The notes beneath the pieces are model-generated. The model ran no database searches, had not been told where the DNA came from, and saw nothing but the letters and a program-made list of their open reading frames with translations. A program made the translations under genes and the position numbers. Source: Ascaphus truei (Eukaryota > Chordata > Amphibia > Anura > Ascaphidae). Taken from it: a stretch of DNA of 64,000 bases. Of the stretch, positions 32,374 to 45,266 are shown piece after piece. Where the stretch lies: NCBI GenBank assembly GCA_036426205.1, contig CM071579.1, positions 19,435,118 to 19,499,117 of the forward strand, given 5' to 3'. Numbering within the stretch: the stretch's first letter is position 1; each line of letters opens with the position of its first letter.

Positions 32374-34640
32374 ACAAGACGCAGGCAAAGTAATACTATA
32401 TCATGATGTAAAATCCTTAAGATCCGGGCAAGGAGTTGTCATACAAAACTGCTTTTTCACAGTTAATTGTGTGCAACTAAAATGAAGAGGACCCCGGGCA
32501 ACAAGGAAATCAGGGTTACAACAGCACCCATCTGATAATGAGAATGTGGAGTGTTCTTGTCCAGCCGTTAGATGTCAAAGTCAAGTCTTACATCTGCTGC
32601 GCGCAATTAAGGGTACGGTGTTTTATCCACATTCACAAGCAATCAATTATAACCAATTATATTAAACAAGTAATTGGCATCCAATTAAATTTATCGGTAT
32701 TCATTCTAATGGAAAAATGAAACATTAAACTAAATGATTGAACAATGTATAAAAGTTAAGATTCTATTTATCCTCCTTAGATATAATAGTGAAGTTTATA
32801 TATATATATAATATGCTAGAGGAATAGTGAATAATGAATATATTTAATATATACACCACACACACTGTATATCCTCTTGCTCCTTTCATTGTTTTACGCC
32901 ATACAGTATATTGAGTAGATACAGGTCTATACAGTTCAAAGCCCTTTTGAGGTGGTCAAGGGATTTCCAATGTCCCTGACTTCGGGGTTTAATTGGCCAA
33001 ACATTATTGATGCTGACAAAGGAATCAGAGTGCCAGTAATATTAAGGATGCGGTTGGAGGTGTAAGATTATTTTGATGCCAAAATGTAAACACTGGAGTG
33101 TGCAGATTACAGGGAAAATACTAAGACGACAGTGGGCAGACAGATTCTGGTTCATTTGGGATTTTGCATCCCAGCTTGTGCTTCCGTGAAACATAGAACC
33201 GGGTTTTTTTTTCTTTTTGCCAAAAGGCATGGGGACTGAGGGGGGCTCAAGATATCCCAGCCAGGGAACGGTGTCATTTAGGGGTCTCAGCCTTCAGGTA
33301 AAACGAAAAAATGAGTTAGTGCGAGAGGATGATTAAGACATAAAGTAACAAGTTAAGTTCAGACAATAATGAAAGTTTAAACGAAAATGCCCATTCAGTA
33401 CAGCTCTGGCGTGGTTCAATGAAGTGCATGTGTTAAGGTAATCAAATGGCAAACCAATGTGGATTTGTTACATTGGACTTTGGCCACTCATTTCGTGCTA
33501 TTTCCGCTGGAATAATTAGTTATCGGAATAAAATTAATGTCAACGTATTGTGTTTATTGCATCCAATGGCTGTATTCATGCAACAATAAGAAATAGTCAA
33601 CATTTAAAAAAAAAAAAAATCCAGAGATCGGATAATCTTATGTGTGTAAATAAAAGTGTGGACAGGATCTTGAAATGTGCACATATAATCGTTAACAAGT
33701 ATGAACTTAACCACTAAGACCCAAAACATTCAGATCTTAGTTGGTATTTTGGATCCATGTTAAAGAATCCCTTTTGCATCAGGATGGACATGGTTTTAGG
33801 GAAAATCAATGGGACTATGCATCTTATGTAGATGTGGGTGTTAAATAAATCGCTTGACTCAACATTTCACCTGGAAGGGTAGTTGTAAGATTTCTAAGAA
33901 TGGTGCGTCAAAATCCGAACTTCACGGATTCAGCGTTTGATTTGAATTCGATTGAGCCCGTTAGAGAATTCAACGATTCCACTCAAACATCAGAGTCAAA
34001 ATTGGTTAGGCAAAATTGGAGGCCAAAACCCAAGAACGCTCAGGCTCTGATTAATTATGTGGGGGTTTTTTTTTGGTTAATTAAATGGTTTGAGAGTTTT
34101 TGGACGAAACAATGCCAAGTTTTGCAGAAATGTTTAAGTTTCTAAACAAATGTGACAAAATTTTTTTTCCCATACGGTTTTTTTTAAAAATCTCAAACTA
34201 GAGTTTTGGCAAAACCAAAAAGAAGAACACAGTGAGAGTGATCTAATATACGTACCTAAGCAATGCTTTTGTGATGAATAATGAATAAATCATCATATGG
34301 TTACTTTTATTTTGGCATCCATCCCGTCGTTAAGAGGGGGAAGTGAAATCAGCACCCACAGAACGGGAGGTTCGACGATAAAGACACAATGCAAAAGAGG
34401 ATGCGAGGAAGGGGAGGAACACAGAAGCAGGTGTTTAGGAAGACATGGGGCAGAATTGGAATAGTGTGAAACGCACATAGCGTGAAAACAGAACAGAAAA
34501 ACAGATAGATAAGTAATGTAGAGAAAAAGGAATACGCATCAGGAGGTCATGGAACATGAGAAAACACCTTTCACTATTATCTATTCATAATTTTGTATAT
34601 GTATACTTCGTCTAGTATATTGTTACTATTGCCAAGTATT
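32374..34640. other. Mirror of the 24.2-26.5 kb spacer
   Basis: Reverse complement of left-arm non-coding DNA, including TA/GT microsatellites at about 32798-32875 and an A-run at 33607-33619. The one longer frame (33900-34145) is absent from the matching left-arm sequence, so it is an indel product. Confidence 0.7.
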
Positions 34641-35210
34641 AGTTATGTGAGTTGTGGCTAGGAGGAGAAGAACACGGAGAAGATATGATGTGAAGAGGGG
34701 ATGGGAGAGGTGTTGTAGGATGTACATAGGGTGGGAATTTTTGAAGGTAGTGACGAAAAACGGGAAAAACAGACGGAGTGATAATCGGCAAGATCCCTGA
34801 AATCTCCCACCTTCCAAGGAAGCCAGAGCATATCTCTAACATCCAACTCCCCCCACTCCTCCAATCCCATGGGAGCACAGGTGCGGCTGGACCAATCCCA
34901 CCCTAGTTAACATCCGCCACCCTTCTAAACGTATGCTCCAGCTGTAGACGGGGCCATATTCCAACACTGAGCCGGCCTCTACCCTACAATGAGCAATCCC
35001 TTACCATTTTGATTCAAACATTGTCCCTCTATCCCTCTAGTGCGTTTAAGCTCTCCGGGATCAGGGCTCTCATTACTCTCTGTATCAGCGATGCGTGCGT
35101 GTTTATACTCACTGTATGGGTATATCCATATATAAATTCTGTACCACATGTTTTTCATTTAGTACCCACGTTGCGGAATATGCTGGCGCTTACAATAAGA
35201 CGATAATAAT
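34640..35210 (+). mobile_element. L2/CR1-like LINE 3' region, mirror copy
   Basis: Complement of 23750-24180. It runs in sense here: TAAGCTCTCCGGGATCAGGG at 35047, to TTGCGGAATATGCTGGCGCT at 35170. Confidence 0.65.
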
Positions 35211-35436
35211 AAACAAATCTACTGCATTGTTTTTACATATTGCATGGTTCTCATATGATGTGGTGGGCCAGTATGTTAGAAAGCTAGCCTCTGTTCAATT
35301 ACAATGGAAGTTGGTCATTTGTAAGGGAATGGCGATCCGCATTGTGTGTCTTCTAACACCAGAGGAGGTAGGGTGGATTGTGCAGCCAGAAGTCATCTCG
35401 CCCTTTTTTATTTCAGGAATGGTATGTATGTATGTA

Positions 35437-35632
35437 CTGTCTTGTATTTATATAGCGCCATTAGTGTACATAGCGTCTACATTAGTACATGTTAAACGTG
35501 ACAATCATATAAATAAAAATAACAGACCGGGGATAAGTGCTCCATGGACATGAAAGGAGAAAAATCTAGAAGAGGAGATCCCTCCTCCCCCCCCCCCCAG
35601 GGCGGGGAGCTTACAATCTAATTGGTAATGGC
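35437..35632 (-). mobile_element. L2/CR1-like LINE 3' end, mirror copy
   Basis: Complement of 23365-23553. It contains TTATATAGCGCCATTAGTGT and GCTTACAATCTAATTGG, and a C-run at 35587-35599 not present in the partner. Confidence 0.7.
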
Positions 35633-35674
35633 TGAATTTCCTGCAGATGAACATGATGTCAAGCTACCAGGACC

Positions 35675-36765
35675 AGGGGGCCAACTCCAGTCCTCAAGGG
35701 ACCAATCAGGTCAGGTTGTCAAGGATATCCCGTGTAACGCCTCCTATCTCAAACCGGCTGGAAAAAGATCGGGTGTCACACCATCAGTCCTCTCCTGCAC
35801 TGCGGCAGGGTTTCTACCTGCTTCAGCGTATTAGTTGAGCTCAGTCCTAAGTTTTTACCCTTTGGTCTCAGGGCTTCTATGGTGGATCCAGCACTAGTTG
35901 TCTGTGTAGTGGGTAGAATAAGTAGAAAGCGGGCTGCCAGGGACTTTGTAACAGGATTCTTGCTTTATTGTCAGCAGGATCAGGCCTACCAAACAGCATA
36001 GACAGGACAGGCTTTGACAGTATCTCTCTTCATGCAGCAGTTCCCCCATTTGGCTCCAGTTCCCCCAGGGACCCAACCTAACCCTGGATAGAGTAGGAGC
36101 AGGCCTCAGCCCCAGGCCACTGCTGATACCTGCGGCTAGCCCTGCTCCACGGCAGCATGGGAAGGTCTGTGCCTCCTAGAACTAGCCTCTCCATGCCCCA
36201 GCGACCAACACACTCAATAGAACGACCCCCTTCATTATATCTCACAGGGTGTCTGTCAACCTTTCCCTCCCCAGTCTTGGGGCAATTTGGATGTTGCCAA
36301 CCAGTCACCCACTAGTCAAAATGACCTACTAAGCTCTTTCCAGGCAGGCTGTGCCCGAATTGCAAATCGTAACTTGCCTTGGGATGCTCTACATGAGGAT
36401 GGTGCAAAGGGTTTAACCCATACACTGCCAGAGTGATGCCATAGTCTACACATGCTAAAAGTGGCCTGATTTGTAGCAAGGGGGCTACATGCCACTTCAG
36501 CACGGGGCTCAATCAGAGGCTCGCAGTCATAAAGCCTGACTTATGCACCCCCTGTGCCTGAAGCAGGAATGATAGAGCACCTGATGATGAAGCAGGGACT
36601 GATCGAGCCAATTGTGATGAAGCAGGGACTGATTGCACCACCTGTGCTGAAGCAGGACTGATTAACCAACGGTGATGAAGCAGGGGACATGATGAGCACA
36701 CGGTGCTGAAGAAGGGGGTATCTGAAACCATGACTGTGGTGGTTTTGACGACTGAGTGGCACAGC
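35675..36765. mobile_element. MITE family A with LTR, mirror copy
   Basis: Complement of 22236-23330, including the expanded centre (GATGAAGCAGGGACTGAT units at 36580-36700). Confidence 0.75.
35905..36489 (-). mobile_element. Solo LTR, mirror copy
   Basis: TGTAGTGGGTAGAATAAGTA at one end and GGGGGCTACA at the other, with TTTATTG (poly(A) signal complement) at about 35963. Same length as the partner within 1-2 bases. Confidence 0.65.
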
Positions 36766-37099
36766 ATACATCCAGTACTAACCTTACTAATGCATGTTTT
36801 CTGGATGAAGACTGGCAAGTGAAAGAAAAGTTGAACCTATTCTGTCCCTGGAGGACCATGACGTTTCTTGTCAGCTTGAAACAGTACATCACTAGTGTTA
36901 AATACCGTCTTTTTTTCCTGATATTGCCATTGTATACCTTCTTCTATTTTGACTACAACTGTATTTTCTCATTAAATTCAAACAGAAGAGCAAACGTTTT
37001 CAACAGTTAACACACACTAAACGCTCCTGGACTGAAATGAGAGGGACCTTCAGGCGGTGGCGTTGGGCTGGGCGTTTACTTATTACACGTGGCGGGATA

Positions 37100-37475
37100 A
37101 ACAACAAAATGCAAACATGTTATATCAAACACACAAGAAGCCAAGATAAATGACAATTGAGATGCCCACAACTCTATGGCGCACAGAGAAACAAACAGGG
37201 TAGTGGTGGGTGACTGCAAGAGAAAAACCCCTAGTCAGGGTCACTGCGGTAGAACAGACGGGAGCTCGGGCACACCAAAGAAATGCAATCATTATAAAAA
37301 TTCATTAATTGCGATTACAGTCACACACAACATCCGAAGTTCGTTGTACAAACACCCATTTTCAGGGATCGAGAAGTTCGGATGGTTTGTGGACTTATCA
37401 GTCCAATTATATGACCTTTTTATAAATTATTGCCGTTTTTGGTGGGCTCAGCTTCCCTTCTGTTTAAACATGATT
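37100..37475 (-). mobile_element. Hammerhead-bearing retroposon, mirror copy
   Basis: Complement of 21538-21883. The core is corrupted here (GTTCGTTGTACAAACACCC, TTTTCAGGG and GAAGTTCGGATG), consistent with base errors rather than selection. Confidence 0.6.
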
Positions 37476-37604
37476 ATATAAACAGGTTGTGTTCAGCTAA
37501 AAATGTGGGTTCCGTATATTAAAGAGGCGCCCGCAAAGTGGGCATTTAAAAAAAAAATATATCTATATATATATAGATATATTTTTGTTAATATGCAGCA
37601 TTTG

Positions 37605-38060
37605 ATTACCGTTATTGAAACAAATTACAAACTGCCGATTGATTCGTTTACCCGTGACGATCAGCAAAGATCTGCTTCCCAGGGTTTACTAAAATGCCGG
37701 ACCTTCAGTTCAATCTATACTTCACTCGGTTGGTAACTCAACAGCTACGCAAATTTAGTATATATTCTAAGGTAACATTATCTATTGTTACAGTTTGCAG
37801 CTCAAACTGCTGGCGAAACATTACTATATAAGAAAGGTCAAAACAGGAAAAGTGTTGCAAAAGATCTTGCACGCTGGGGGAGGTGGGAGATAGACATCAA
37901 AGGGCTGTTCAGTGCTATTAAATCATTAAAAAATGGCTTTGAGTTGTGAATAATAAAAAATTTTTTTTAGTAAGGTATTATCTAATATTACAGACGATAA
38001 TTATTTTTAAGCACACCACACCATTTTATAGGATATTGTATGGGTTGCATCTTAAGCAAA
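37605..38060 (-). repeat. Dispersed repeat family B, mirror copy
   Basis: Complement of 20963-21390: AACTGCCGATTGATTCGTTT at the start, GATATTGTATGGGTTGCATC at the end. Confidence 0.65.
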
Positions 38061-38544
38061 AGTCGGCACCAATGTATATGTGAGGTTATGCATAGTCGTA
38101 ATGCGGAGTACGAAATGGTCGTGTCTAACTTTCTTAGTAGTTTGGAGCAGTATGACATAAGAGAAGCAGAATAACCTGTACTACTCTATGGATAGGGAAC
38201 TAATTTACAATATGTATGACATTATTCTGAACCTAATATATACAACATTGTAACAGAGCATAGATAATGACTCCGGACGAGATACTGGTTCTGGACTACA
38301 ACTAGCTAGTACGATTCGAACCATCCAAATACAAAATATTAATTGGGTTTGCAGAATAAGTACGACAGTGATTGTTATTGATTTTCTGCCTCGGGGTGCC
38401 TGCTATGTATGCTGGCCAATAGATATGGTGGAGTCACATGCAGCGACACCTCCAATCATAAGATAATTGTTCCTCCCCACCAAAAACGCTAGGTGCTCGA
38501 CGCTCCACTGCTCATGATAGACCTAGTTTAGGCGGCCCCAACGT

Positions 38545-39055
38545 ACTAGGCCAGGTTTTATGATAGTAGCCGTTGCTACGCGACAGTGCTGAGCCGTGCT
38601 GCTAGCCAAATTGATTTCGCACGGAGACGCGTCAAGGGAGTAGTGTTCCGCATAATGGCACGCACACGCACGGCCGACGTCCGACGCATGCTCCACATGG
38701 GGGAAAAGATAAGATGAGAAAAAAGCCTCAATGTATTTCCACGTCTTGCCTACCCCCTGCTGAAAATTGTAAAAGGTGTGTGGTGTGGTGTGTGTTTGTT
38801 GGGTTTCTGTCTTGTCTGTTCTGTAAATGTTAATTTAAAAATTTAAAGGATTATTTTGATTATTAGTAAACGTATTTAAATCACACACCACATAATACAC
38901 ACACACACACACACACACATCATACAACATAACATACATACAACCACACAAAACACAGTACCTACACCCGCACAGTATACCACAAAACGTTGTGCGGCAC
39001 GCGCCTCACAACAGGACACGCCACACGCAAGGCCGCCACACTATATAACAGCCTC
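38545..39055. mobile_element. PIF/Harbinger-like MITE, mirror copy
   Basis: Complement of 20139-20574, with TACTAGGCCAGG at one end and CACACTATATAACAGCCTC at the other. It is about 70 bp longer than its partner. Confidence 0.6.
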
Positions 39056-39923
39056 CTTGGCGGATTGTAAGAGGATGATAAGGAAGCGTGCGGTCCTTCC
39101 AAAGCTCACAGGTTTCTTTTGTAAGTAGATTCTTGAAGTCGAAACTTATGAGGTTTTGAAAGCTTCAGTATTCCCCAATCATTTTCTCTAGGCAGAACGC
39201 TACTGCAGTATCACCAGCTCAATGCATATTGCTGCAGGACGCAGCACGGTACAAAAACCTTCTGGGTCAAACCGGTTAGACAAGTCACTTGCTGCCTCAC
39301 CTTCTCCAATTGTTCTGGTTTGGAAATGGGTTTATTACAGACGTGTTAAGTTACAGTAAGCATGAGAAAACATGAAACCAAACAGTATACCTAAAAAGGC
39401 ACAACTTCAAAACGTCTCGCCGTTTCACTGCTTCGATAAAAGGTACCAATAGACTCTTTCTATTCTGGTTGTTGTATAGCTTTACAGTTTGTGACTTTGA
39501 GACACGGGTAGAAAAAGCATAAGAGGGCACTCGTATCCATGGAATAAAAGGAATAAAATGACTTTAGCTGATCTGTTGCTGATATTGCTTATATAAAACT
39601 GTCAATTTATATATCCCATGGGGGCCCCAGGCTCCGGTTTAGGCATTAACATGTACAATGGGCACGGTCATCCAGTCAGTCACACAGATAAAGTGTGGAA
39701 ATACACGTAGCCATCTGCCGGTATAGTTGGTAAATCATAATACTTCCCACCGTTAATACCATCACTATAAAATACCAAATCCTTGTTAATAGTGAGTTTG
39801 TTTAAAGCAGGACCAATGTTGAAAAAATCAGATGTTTATGCAGGTCACTGAAACTAGAATTACTTTTGTAAAACAAAAAAGTTTTTTAACACGAATTGGC
39901 AGTGAGTTCTTTATTCTGTAGAA

Positions 39924-40267
39924 CAACGGGGGGTGCAAACTTTTGTCCCTGCGTCCCCCTGCGGCGGTTGACTCACCCCGCCGCCCCCATCACCACCACT
40001 TACCTCGGCCTCCGGAGAAAAAAGTCACGACCATCAACGTGCATAGCCAATGTGATGTCACATGACCGCGCGGCGTCATGAAGCCGCGTTGCATGGCGAC
40101 GCGTGTGGAGCCAAGGTAAAGTATAAGGTTGACAGAGGCCTGCGCCCCGGCCTCCTAATTTAAAGTGCCTCTCGGGAAGGGGCCGGGGCCTCAGTAAACT
40201 CGTGCGCCCCAGCAGGCAGCATATCGACCCCCCCTGCGGGTCGCGCCCCCCCAGTTTGAGCATTGCT
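39924..40267. mobile_element. hAT element, mirror copy
   Basis: Complement of 18947-19283. CTGTAGAA survives on one side only; the other side reads CTTAAGAA, so the duplication is damaged. Confidence 0.8.
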
Positions 40268-40274
40268 CGCTTAA

Positions 40275-40795
40275 GAAGTGCTCTTCAGGGAAACTCTAGT
40301 CCTCAAGGGCCACCAAAAGTAGCAAACATTGCCTTAAGGGGCACCGCGGGTGAGTCATGACATTCACGGTTGTCAGTGAACGTCGCTGTCTCCTCTGTCG
40401 GCCACGATTCCATGGCAAGCGTCACGATGTTGCTGTAAATGTCGCCATGATGATGCAGCATACACGACGCAGCGACGTCACGGAGGAGGGCTGCTGTGTT
40501 ACAGAGGCCCCACTCTCGCCCGGCTTCAGTTTCTGTGACCTATGGGAGAGCGGGGGAGGCCTCGTGAACCACTGTGGACACCCACCCCACCCCCCTCCCC
40601 ACCGAGTGGAGAAACCAGGACATGCACGTGCATCCAGTGGTACCTTAGTAAATGACACCAAAGATCAGATTTTCCCAGATATCCCTGCTTCAGCACAGCG
40701 TTGGGCTCAATCAGAGGCTCAGTCGAAGAGCGTGCTGATGAAGCAGGGATATCCTGAAAATCTGACCTTGTTGGTGGCCCTTGCGGACGGCCCGA
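40275..40795. mobile_element. MITE family A plus nested hAT, mirror copy
   Basis: Complement of 18428-18925. The nested hAT is at about 40317-40652, from AAGTAGCAAACATTGCC to GGTACCTTAGTAAATG. Confidence 0.75.
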
Positions 40796-41002
40796 GGCTG
40801 TATGAACAGCTGTATTTCCAATCCATTATTTAAATTCCTACATTGCTATACGTACCTGTGGTGGCGGAGCTTGGAGAAAGCCTGGTAATCATATTTACCG
40901 TAGAGTTGGAGACGTTTTCACTGACAGTACCGGTGTGGAGAGCAGTGATGGACGCGCAAGGATTAATGGCAGGGGGTACCATGAACTCAGGAAAAAGGAC
41001 AT

Positions 41003-41205
41003 TTATATATGTATGTCTTTATTTCTATAGCGCCACATTAATTATCACAGCAGTAATACACGTTGACATCATATAAAATAACAAATATAAAAAAAAACAC
41101 AATAAAGTGAGAGAGAAGTGCTTCAGATATGAACGTACATTTAGGAAAAGAGCCCCTTGCCCCGAAGAGCTTACAATCTAATTGGTTGGTAGGAAAGAAC
41201 GTACA
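41003..41205 (-). mobile_element. L2/CR1-like LINE 3' end, mirror copy
   Basis: Complement of 18030-18216: TATGTCTTTATTTCTATAGC and GAGCTTACAATCTAATTGGT. Confidence 0.65.
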
Positions 41206-42009
41206 GAGACAGTAGGAGGGCGTTCTGGTAAGTGCGTCTTGCAGGGGGCCAAGCTTATGTATGAGGTGTTAAGTATTTCAGCCATGGATGACTATTTCTG
41301 ATATGTAAGTAGTGTGGGAAGTATTCCACGTGATTACTTTGACTTTTCGATTTAATGTCTGACTCAAAGTTTGTGAGCTTAAGTTTTAGCAGAATGCGTG
41401 AGGAAAAAGCAAGTTTAATACGTATATTGCACACGTAATATTATACATTGATATCTTTGAATCAGAGGAAAACAGCATGCAAGGTGTGTGCAGGGGCTAT
41501 TACACCCGGCTGGCAGATTAATGTGGGAGAGATTCTGGGGAAGATTCCTGGGAGATTCGCGTTTTTGATGCCATTGAATCGCAGGAAAATCGAGATATTG
41601 CATGAGCGAGTTGAAATAAACTCGTACATTCATTAAATATTGTTACAATAATAATAAGACTACAATAAACACAATTATGTGAGGTTCAATAATGCCACAT
41701 GACTCATTTAAAATTAAAACCTTTTTTTTGTGTCCGATTTTTGTTTTTTCTCCTTGTTTAGATGACAGATTTAGCCCTGATGACATCGGCCTCTCCTTAA
41801 AAATATTAAAGCTTACGTTAAATAATAAAATAAAAAAAAAAGCTCTGTGGTGCTGTGCACGCGCAATAGTAGTGAACTTCTTTGAATTTTGTCACAGAAA
41901 TTGTATTTGTATTGGTGAGTTTTAATAAAAATCAAAAATACAATTTCATTGACAAAACGCAAATAACTATGACTTAGAAACATGCGTACCCATCCTTGTG
42001 ATTTGCACT

Positions 42010-42700
42010 AAGCGTTGAATTCCTCGTGGTTGGGTGTGTGTGTCGTGACTGGTGTGTGTGCGTGGTGACGTGTGGGTGGGTGTGACTGTGTGACTGTGCA
42101 GTTGACTGTGCGACTGTGCGACTGTGTGATGTGCGTGTTGACTGTGCGTGTTTACGTTGGACTGTGGTGGCGACTGTGCCGTGTGAAGTGGGGGACAGAG
42201 TGGAAAGCTGAAAGGGGCAAGTGCACAGTAGCGTTGGGGCCAAAGACGCAACTGAATGTCTGGCGACTGAGGAGACTGTGACGATACGAGACGAATGTGC
42301 GAGACGAATGACTGTTGTGTGTGTGGCGGTGTGACGGTGTGGAGCTGTGCGCTGGACTGTGTGGTGTGGTGGTGGACTGTTGCCGTGTGTGAGTGACAAT
42401 GTGCGTGTGTGGTGTGTGCACCATGTTGCGTGAGTTGCGTTGACCGTGTGACGTATGCGCAGCCCCACTGCCACCTCAAAAATCACTAACCTATTTTCAC
42501 CCAGTCAGTGTGTGTTCATGTTCAGTCAGTGTGGGTGTGTGGTGTGTGTGTGGTAGTCAGTGTGGTGAGTGTCAGGTGTTGTGTGCATGTGTGTCAGTCG
42601 TGTGGTATGTGTGTCAGTCAGGTGGTGTGTGTTGTGTATGGGTGTAGTTCAGTGGTGTGTCTGTGTGTGTATATATGTAGTGGGTGTCGGTGACTGTATG
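42010..42700. repeat. GT-rich array, mirror copy
   Basis: Complement of the 16540-17215 CA array, heavily broken by indels. Confidence 0.85.
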
Positions 42701-42714
42701 TGTGTCCTCTCTTT

Positions 42715-43045
42715 TGTGCTGCTCCCTCTCTCCTGATACCCCCCCTCACAACGGCCAGGCAGAGATGCGGACCCGCGGAGGATCTGCCTGAGGACTCTCC
42801 TCCCCTCACCACACCCCCCCCCCCCCACAGACAGGCAGAGCTGCGGACCCGAGGCGGCTCTGCCTGAGACTCTCCTCCCTCACCCCCTCCCTCACACGAC
42901 AGGCAGCAGCTGCGGACCCGCCGGTTTTTGGCTTGCTGAGACCTCTCTCCCCCCCCTCAAGACAGCAGAGAGCGTGACCCGACGGCGGCTATGACTGAGG
43001 ATCCTGAGTCTCTCCTCGCCCCCCCCCCCCCCCCCCCAACCACCC
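42715..43045. repeat. GC-rich minisatellite, mirror copy
   Basis: Complement of 16245-16512 (CAGGCAGAGCTGCGGACCCG and GGCTCTGCCTGAGACTCTCC units), with C-runs at 42817-42828 and 43019-43038. Confidence 0.85.
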
Positions 43046-43504
43046 GGCGAGATCGCCCAGTGCCGCACAGGGCACCGGGCAGCTACCTAATAAAGGCCCC
43101 CCCCAATCCGGAAGTGTGCGTGGGAAGGGGCAGAGCAGTGTCGGAGGGGAAGGGGGCAGCGCGCATCGTCGGCGGGAGCTGTCTTGGTGCTGTGGGGGAC
43201 GCAGCTACTCTACCACCCACCCCCACAGTTCCATGCCTCGGCGAGGGAGGTCCAGCAGGGTGGGCGCGCAATTAATTTTGAGGTGCCGCCGCCGAATGTC
43301 AGCGGGTGGGGGGATGGGAGCAGAGCCCGTTAGGAGCTGCGGCGGCGGATACAATCCATGATCCCGGGTTCCTCTGCCGACCCCGGCGGCGATCAGTCAG
43401 GGGACGTCAGAAAAGCGGAGTGGCAAGTACCTGGGCTGGGGGATGGTGTGAGCGGGTGTCAGCGTCCGTCCCTGTGCATGGTTGCAGGATCGTCATGCAA
43501 GGCT

Positions 43505-44640
43505 GTGAACCCCCTGCTGAATGGGGTTCAGCTCTGGAGACCCCCTGCTGAATGGGGTTCAGCTCCAGAGACCCCCTGCTGAATGGGGTTCAGCTCTGGA
43601 GACCCCCTGCTGAATGGGGTTCAGCTCTGGAGACCCCCTGCTGAATGGTGGTTTCAGCCCTCGGAGACCCCTCGCTGAAGTGGGGTTTCAGCTCCGTGCC
43701 CCCCTGCTGAATGGGGTTCAGCCCCATGAACCCCCCCTGCTGATGGGGTTCAGCTCTGGAAGACGCCCCTGCTGAATGGGGTTCAGCTCCAAAACCCCCT
43801 GCTGAATGGGGTTCAGCTCTGGAGACCCCCTGCTGAGTGGGTTCACTCCAAACCCCCACTGAATGGGGTTCAGCCCCGAGACCCCCTGCTGAATGGGGTT
43901 CAGCTTGGGAACCCCCTGCTGAATGGGTTCAGCCCAACTAAACCCCATGCTGATTTGTGTTCAGGCTCCAGAAACCCCCTCTGAACTGGGGTTCAGCTCT
44001 GAACCACCCTCTGAATGGGGGTTCAGCTCTGTAGACCGCACCTGACGTCTTAGATTGGGTTCATCTCTGGAGTACCCCCTGCTGTAAATGGTTTAGCTCC
44101 GGTAGGCACCCCCGCTGAAGGGGTTTTAGCTCTGGAGACCCCCTGCTGAATGGGTTTCAAAGCTCTGGTAGCACCCCTGCAGAATGGGGCTCAGCTCTGG
44201 AGAACCTACCCCTGCAGGAATGGGGTTCACTCTGGAGACCCCCTGCTGAATGGGGTTCAGCTCCGGAAACCCCCTGCTGAATGGGGTTCAGCTCCAGAAA
44301 CCCCCTGCTGAATGGGGTTCAGCTCTGGGAACCCCCTGCCTGAATGGGTTAGCTCCGGAACCCCCTGCTGAATGGGTTCAGTCTCCGGAAACCCCTGCAA
44401 CTTTCGCTGCCTCCAGCCCTCCTATTTGGGGTTCCTTGAACCCCGCTGCTGGTCGGCTGGGATTTTGCCTGGAAAACGTGGGCCTTCACGCCGAGCCCTT
44501 CTGAATGGGGTTAGCTCCAGAACCGCCCTGCTGATGGGTTCAGCTCCAGAAATCCCCTGCTGAATGGGGTTCGATGTAGCAACCCACCCTGCATTGCTCC
44601 AACCTCCCGTGGGTCAGCTCCAGAAACCCCCTGCTTACCC
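43505..44640. repeat. 31-bp minisatellite, about 35 copies
   Basis: The unit is GACCCCCTGCTGAATGGGGT followed by TCAGCTCTGGA. Each unit contains CTGAA-TGGGG-TTCAG, a small hairpin. Copies up to 43640 and at 44230-44330 are almost identical; those between carry indels. It lies just outside the right arm and has no partner beside the left arm. Confidence 0.95.
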
Positions 44641-44654
44641 AATCCTTAAAACCA

Positions 44655-45266
44655 ATAAACACATGTTAAAAAAGAGAAAAAAAAGGCTCTTGATTAATCC
44701 TTTAATGTTTCTAAACATTTAATTGATAAAACTGTGAGCAGTTTTGCTAAGTGAATCTATAAACCGTTCAGATTCTGATAGTATTGCCTTCAATATTCCC
44801 ACTAAACTTTTAAAAAGTCAACAGATCAGCACTTGTCTTTCTTTATCTCCTAGAAACATTAAGTGTAGTTACAAATAAAGCAAAATCATTACTAGCTCTT
44901 CATAGTCATCAAAGAATCAGAGAAGATCATCTTACAACAAGACTGCTACATAACCTACCCTTCACACCCCGTTGCATTAGTGACACAGTTGGTGACCAGA
45001 ATTCAGAAATGGAAAAGCATCAAGTTCCATGCTCTTCAAAATAACTAGAAATAACCTAGGTGTTATAACAGACAGTATCCAATCCTTTAGAAGACTACAC
45101 CTATTCTCTCTCCCGAGGCGCAGTTTCTTAACCAAAAGCCTCTGTTTCTTTTATCTTGAAAAAATATAAATAACATTCGTCTGTCTTTACTTTGGGAAAT
45201 CCATATACCTGTGAGAGACCCCTACAAGCACAAGGGTGTGTGCGGAAGTGCAGACATTAACACGAC
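44655..45266. repeat. 612-bp tandem duplication, copy 1
   Basis: From GTTAAAAAAGAGAAAAAAAAGG to GTGTGCGGAAGTGCAGACAT. AT-rich, no coding potential. Copy 2 follows directly. Confidence 0.9.

Larger units (their letters stand above)
29503..43440 (-). repeat. Giant inverted repeat, right arm (about 13.9 kb)
   Basis: Reverse complement of 15800-29480 in uninterrupted order. It carries frequent 1-3-base indels and substitutions relative to the left arm, in repeats and single-copy parts alike. Examples: hAT end CAACGGGGGGTGC at 39924 for CAGGGGGGTGC; LTR segment ACCTACTAAGC at 36326 for the complement of GCTAGTAGGT. Similarity fades near 43.44 kb. Confidence 0.95.

Noticed and set aside
33900..34145. 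81-codon frame with reasonable composition
   Set aside because: Its mirror sequence near 25.0 kb does not keep the frame open, so it reflects indels in the noisier arm.
43505..44640. CRISPR-like array (regular repeats)
   Set aside because: Repeats are directly adjacent with no unique spacers, and the context is a vertebrate genome.
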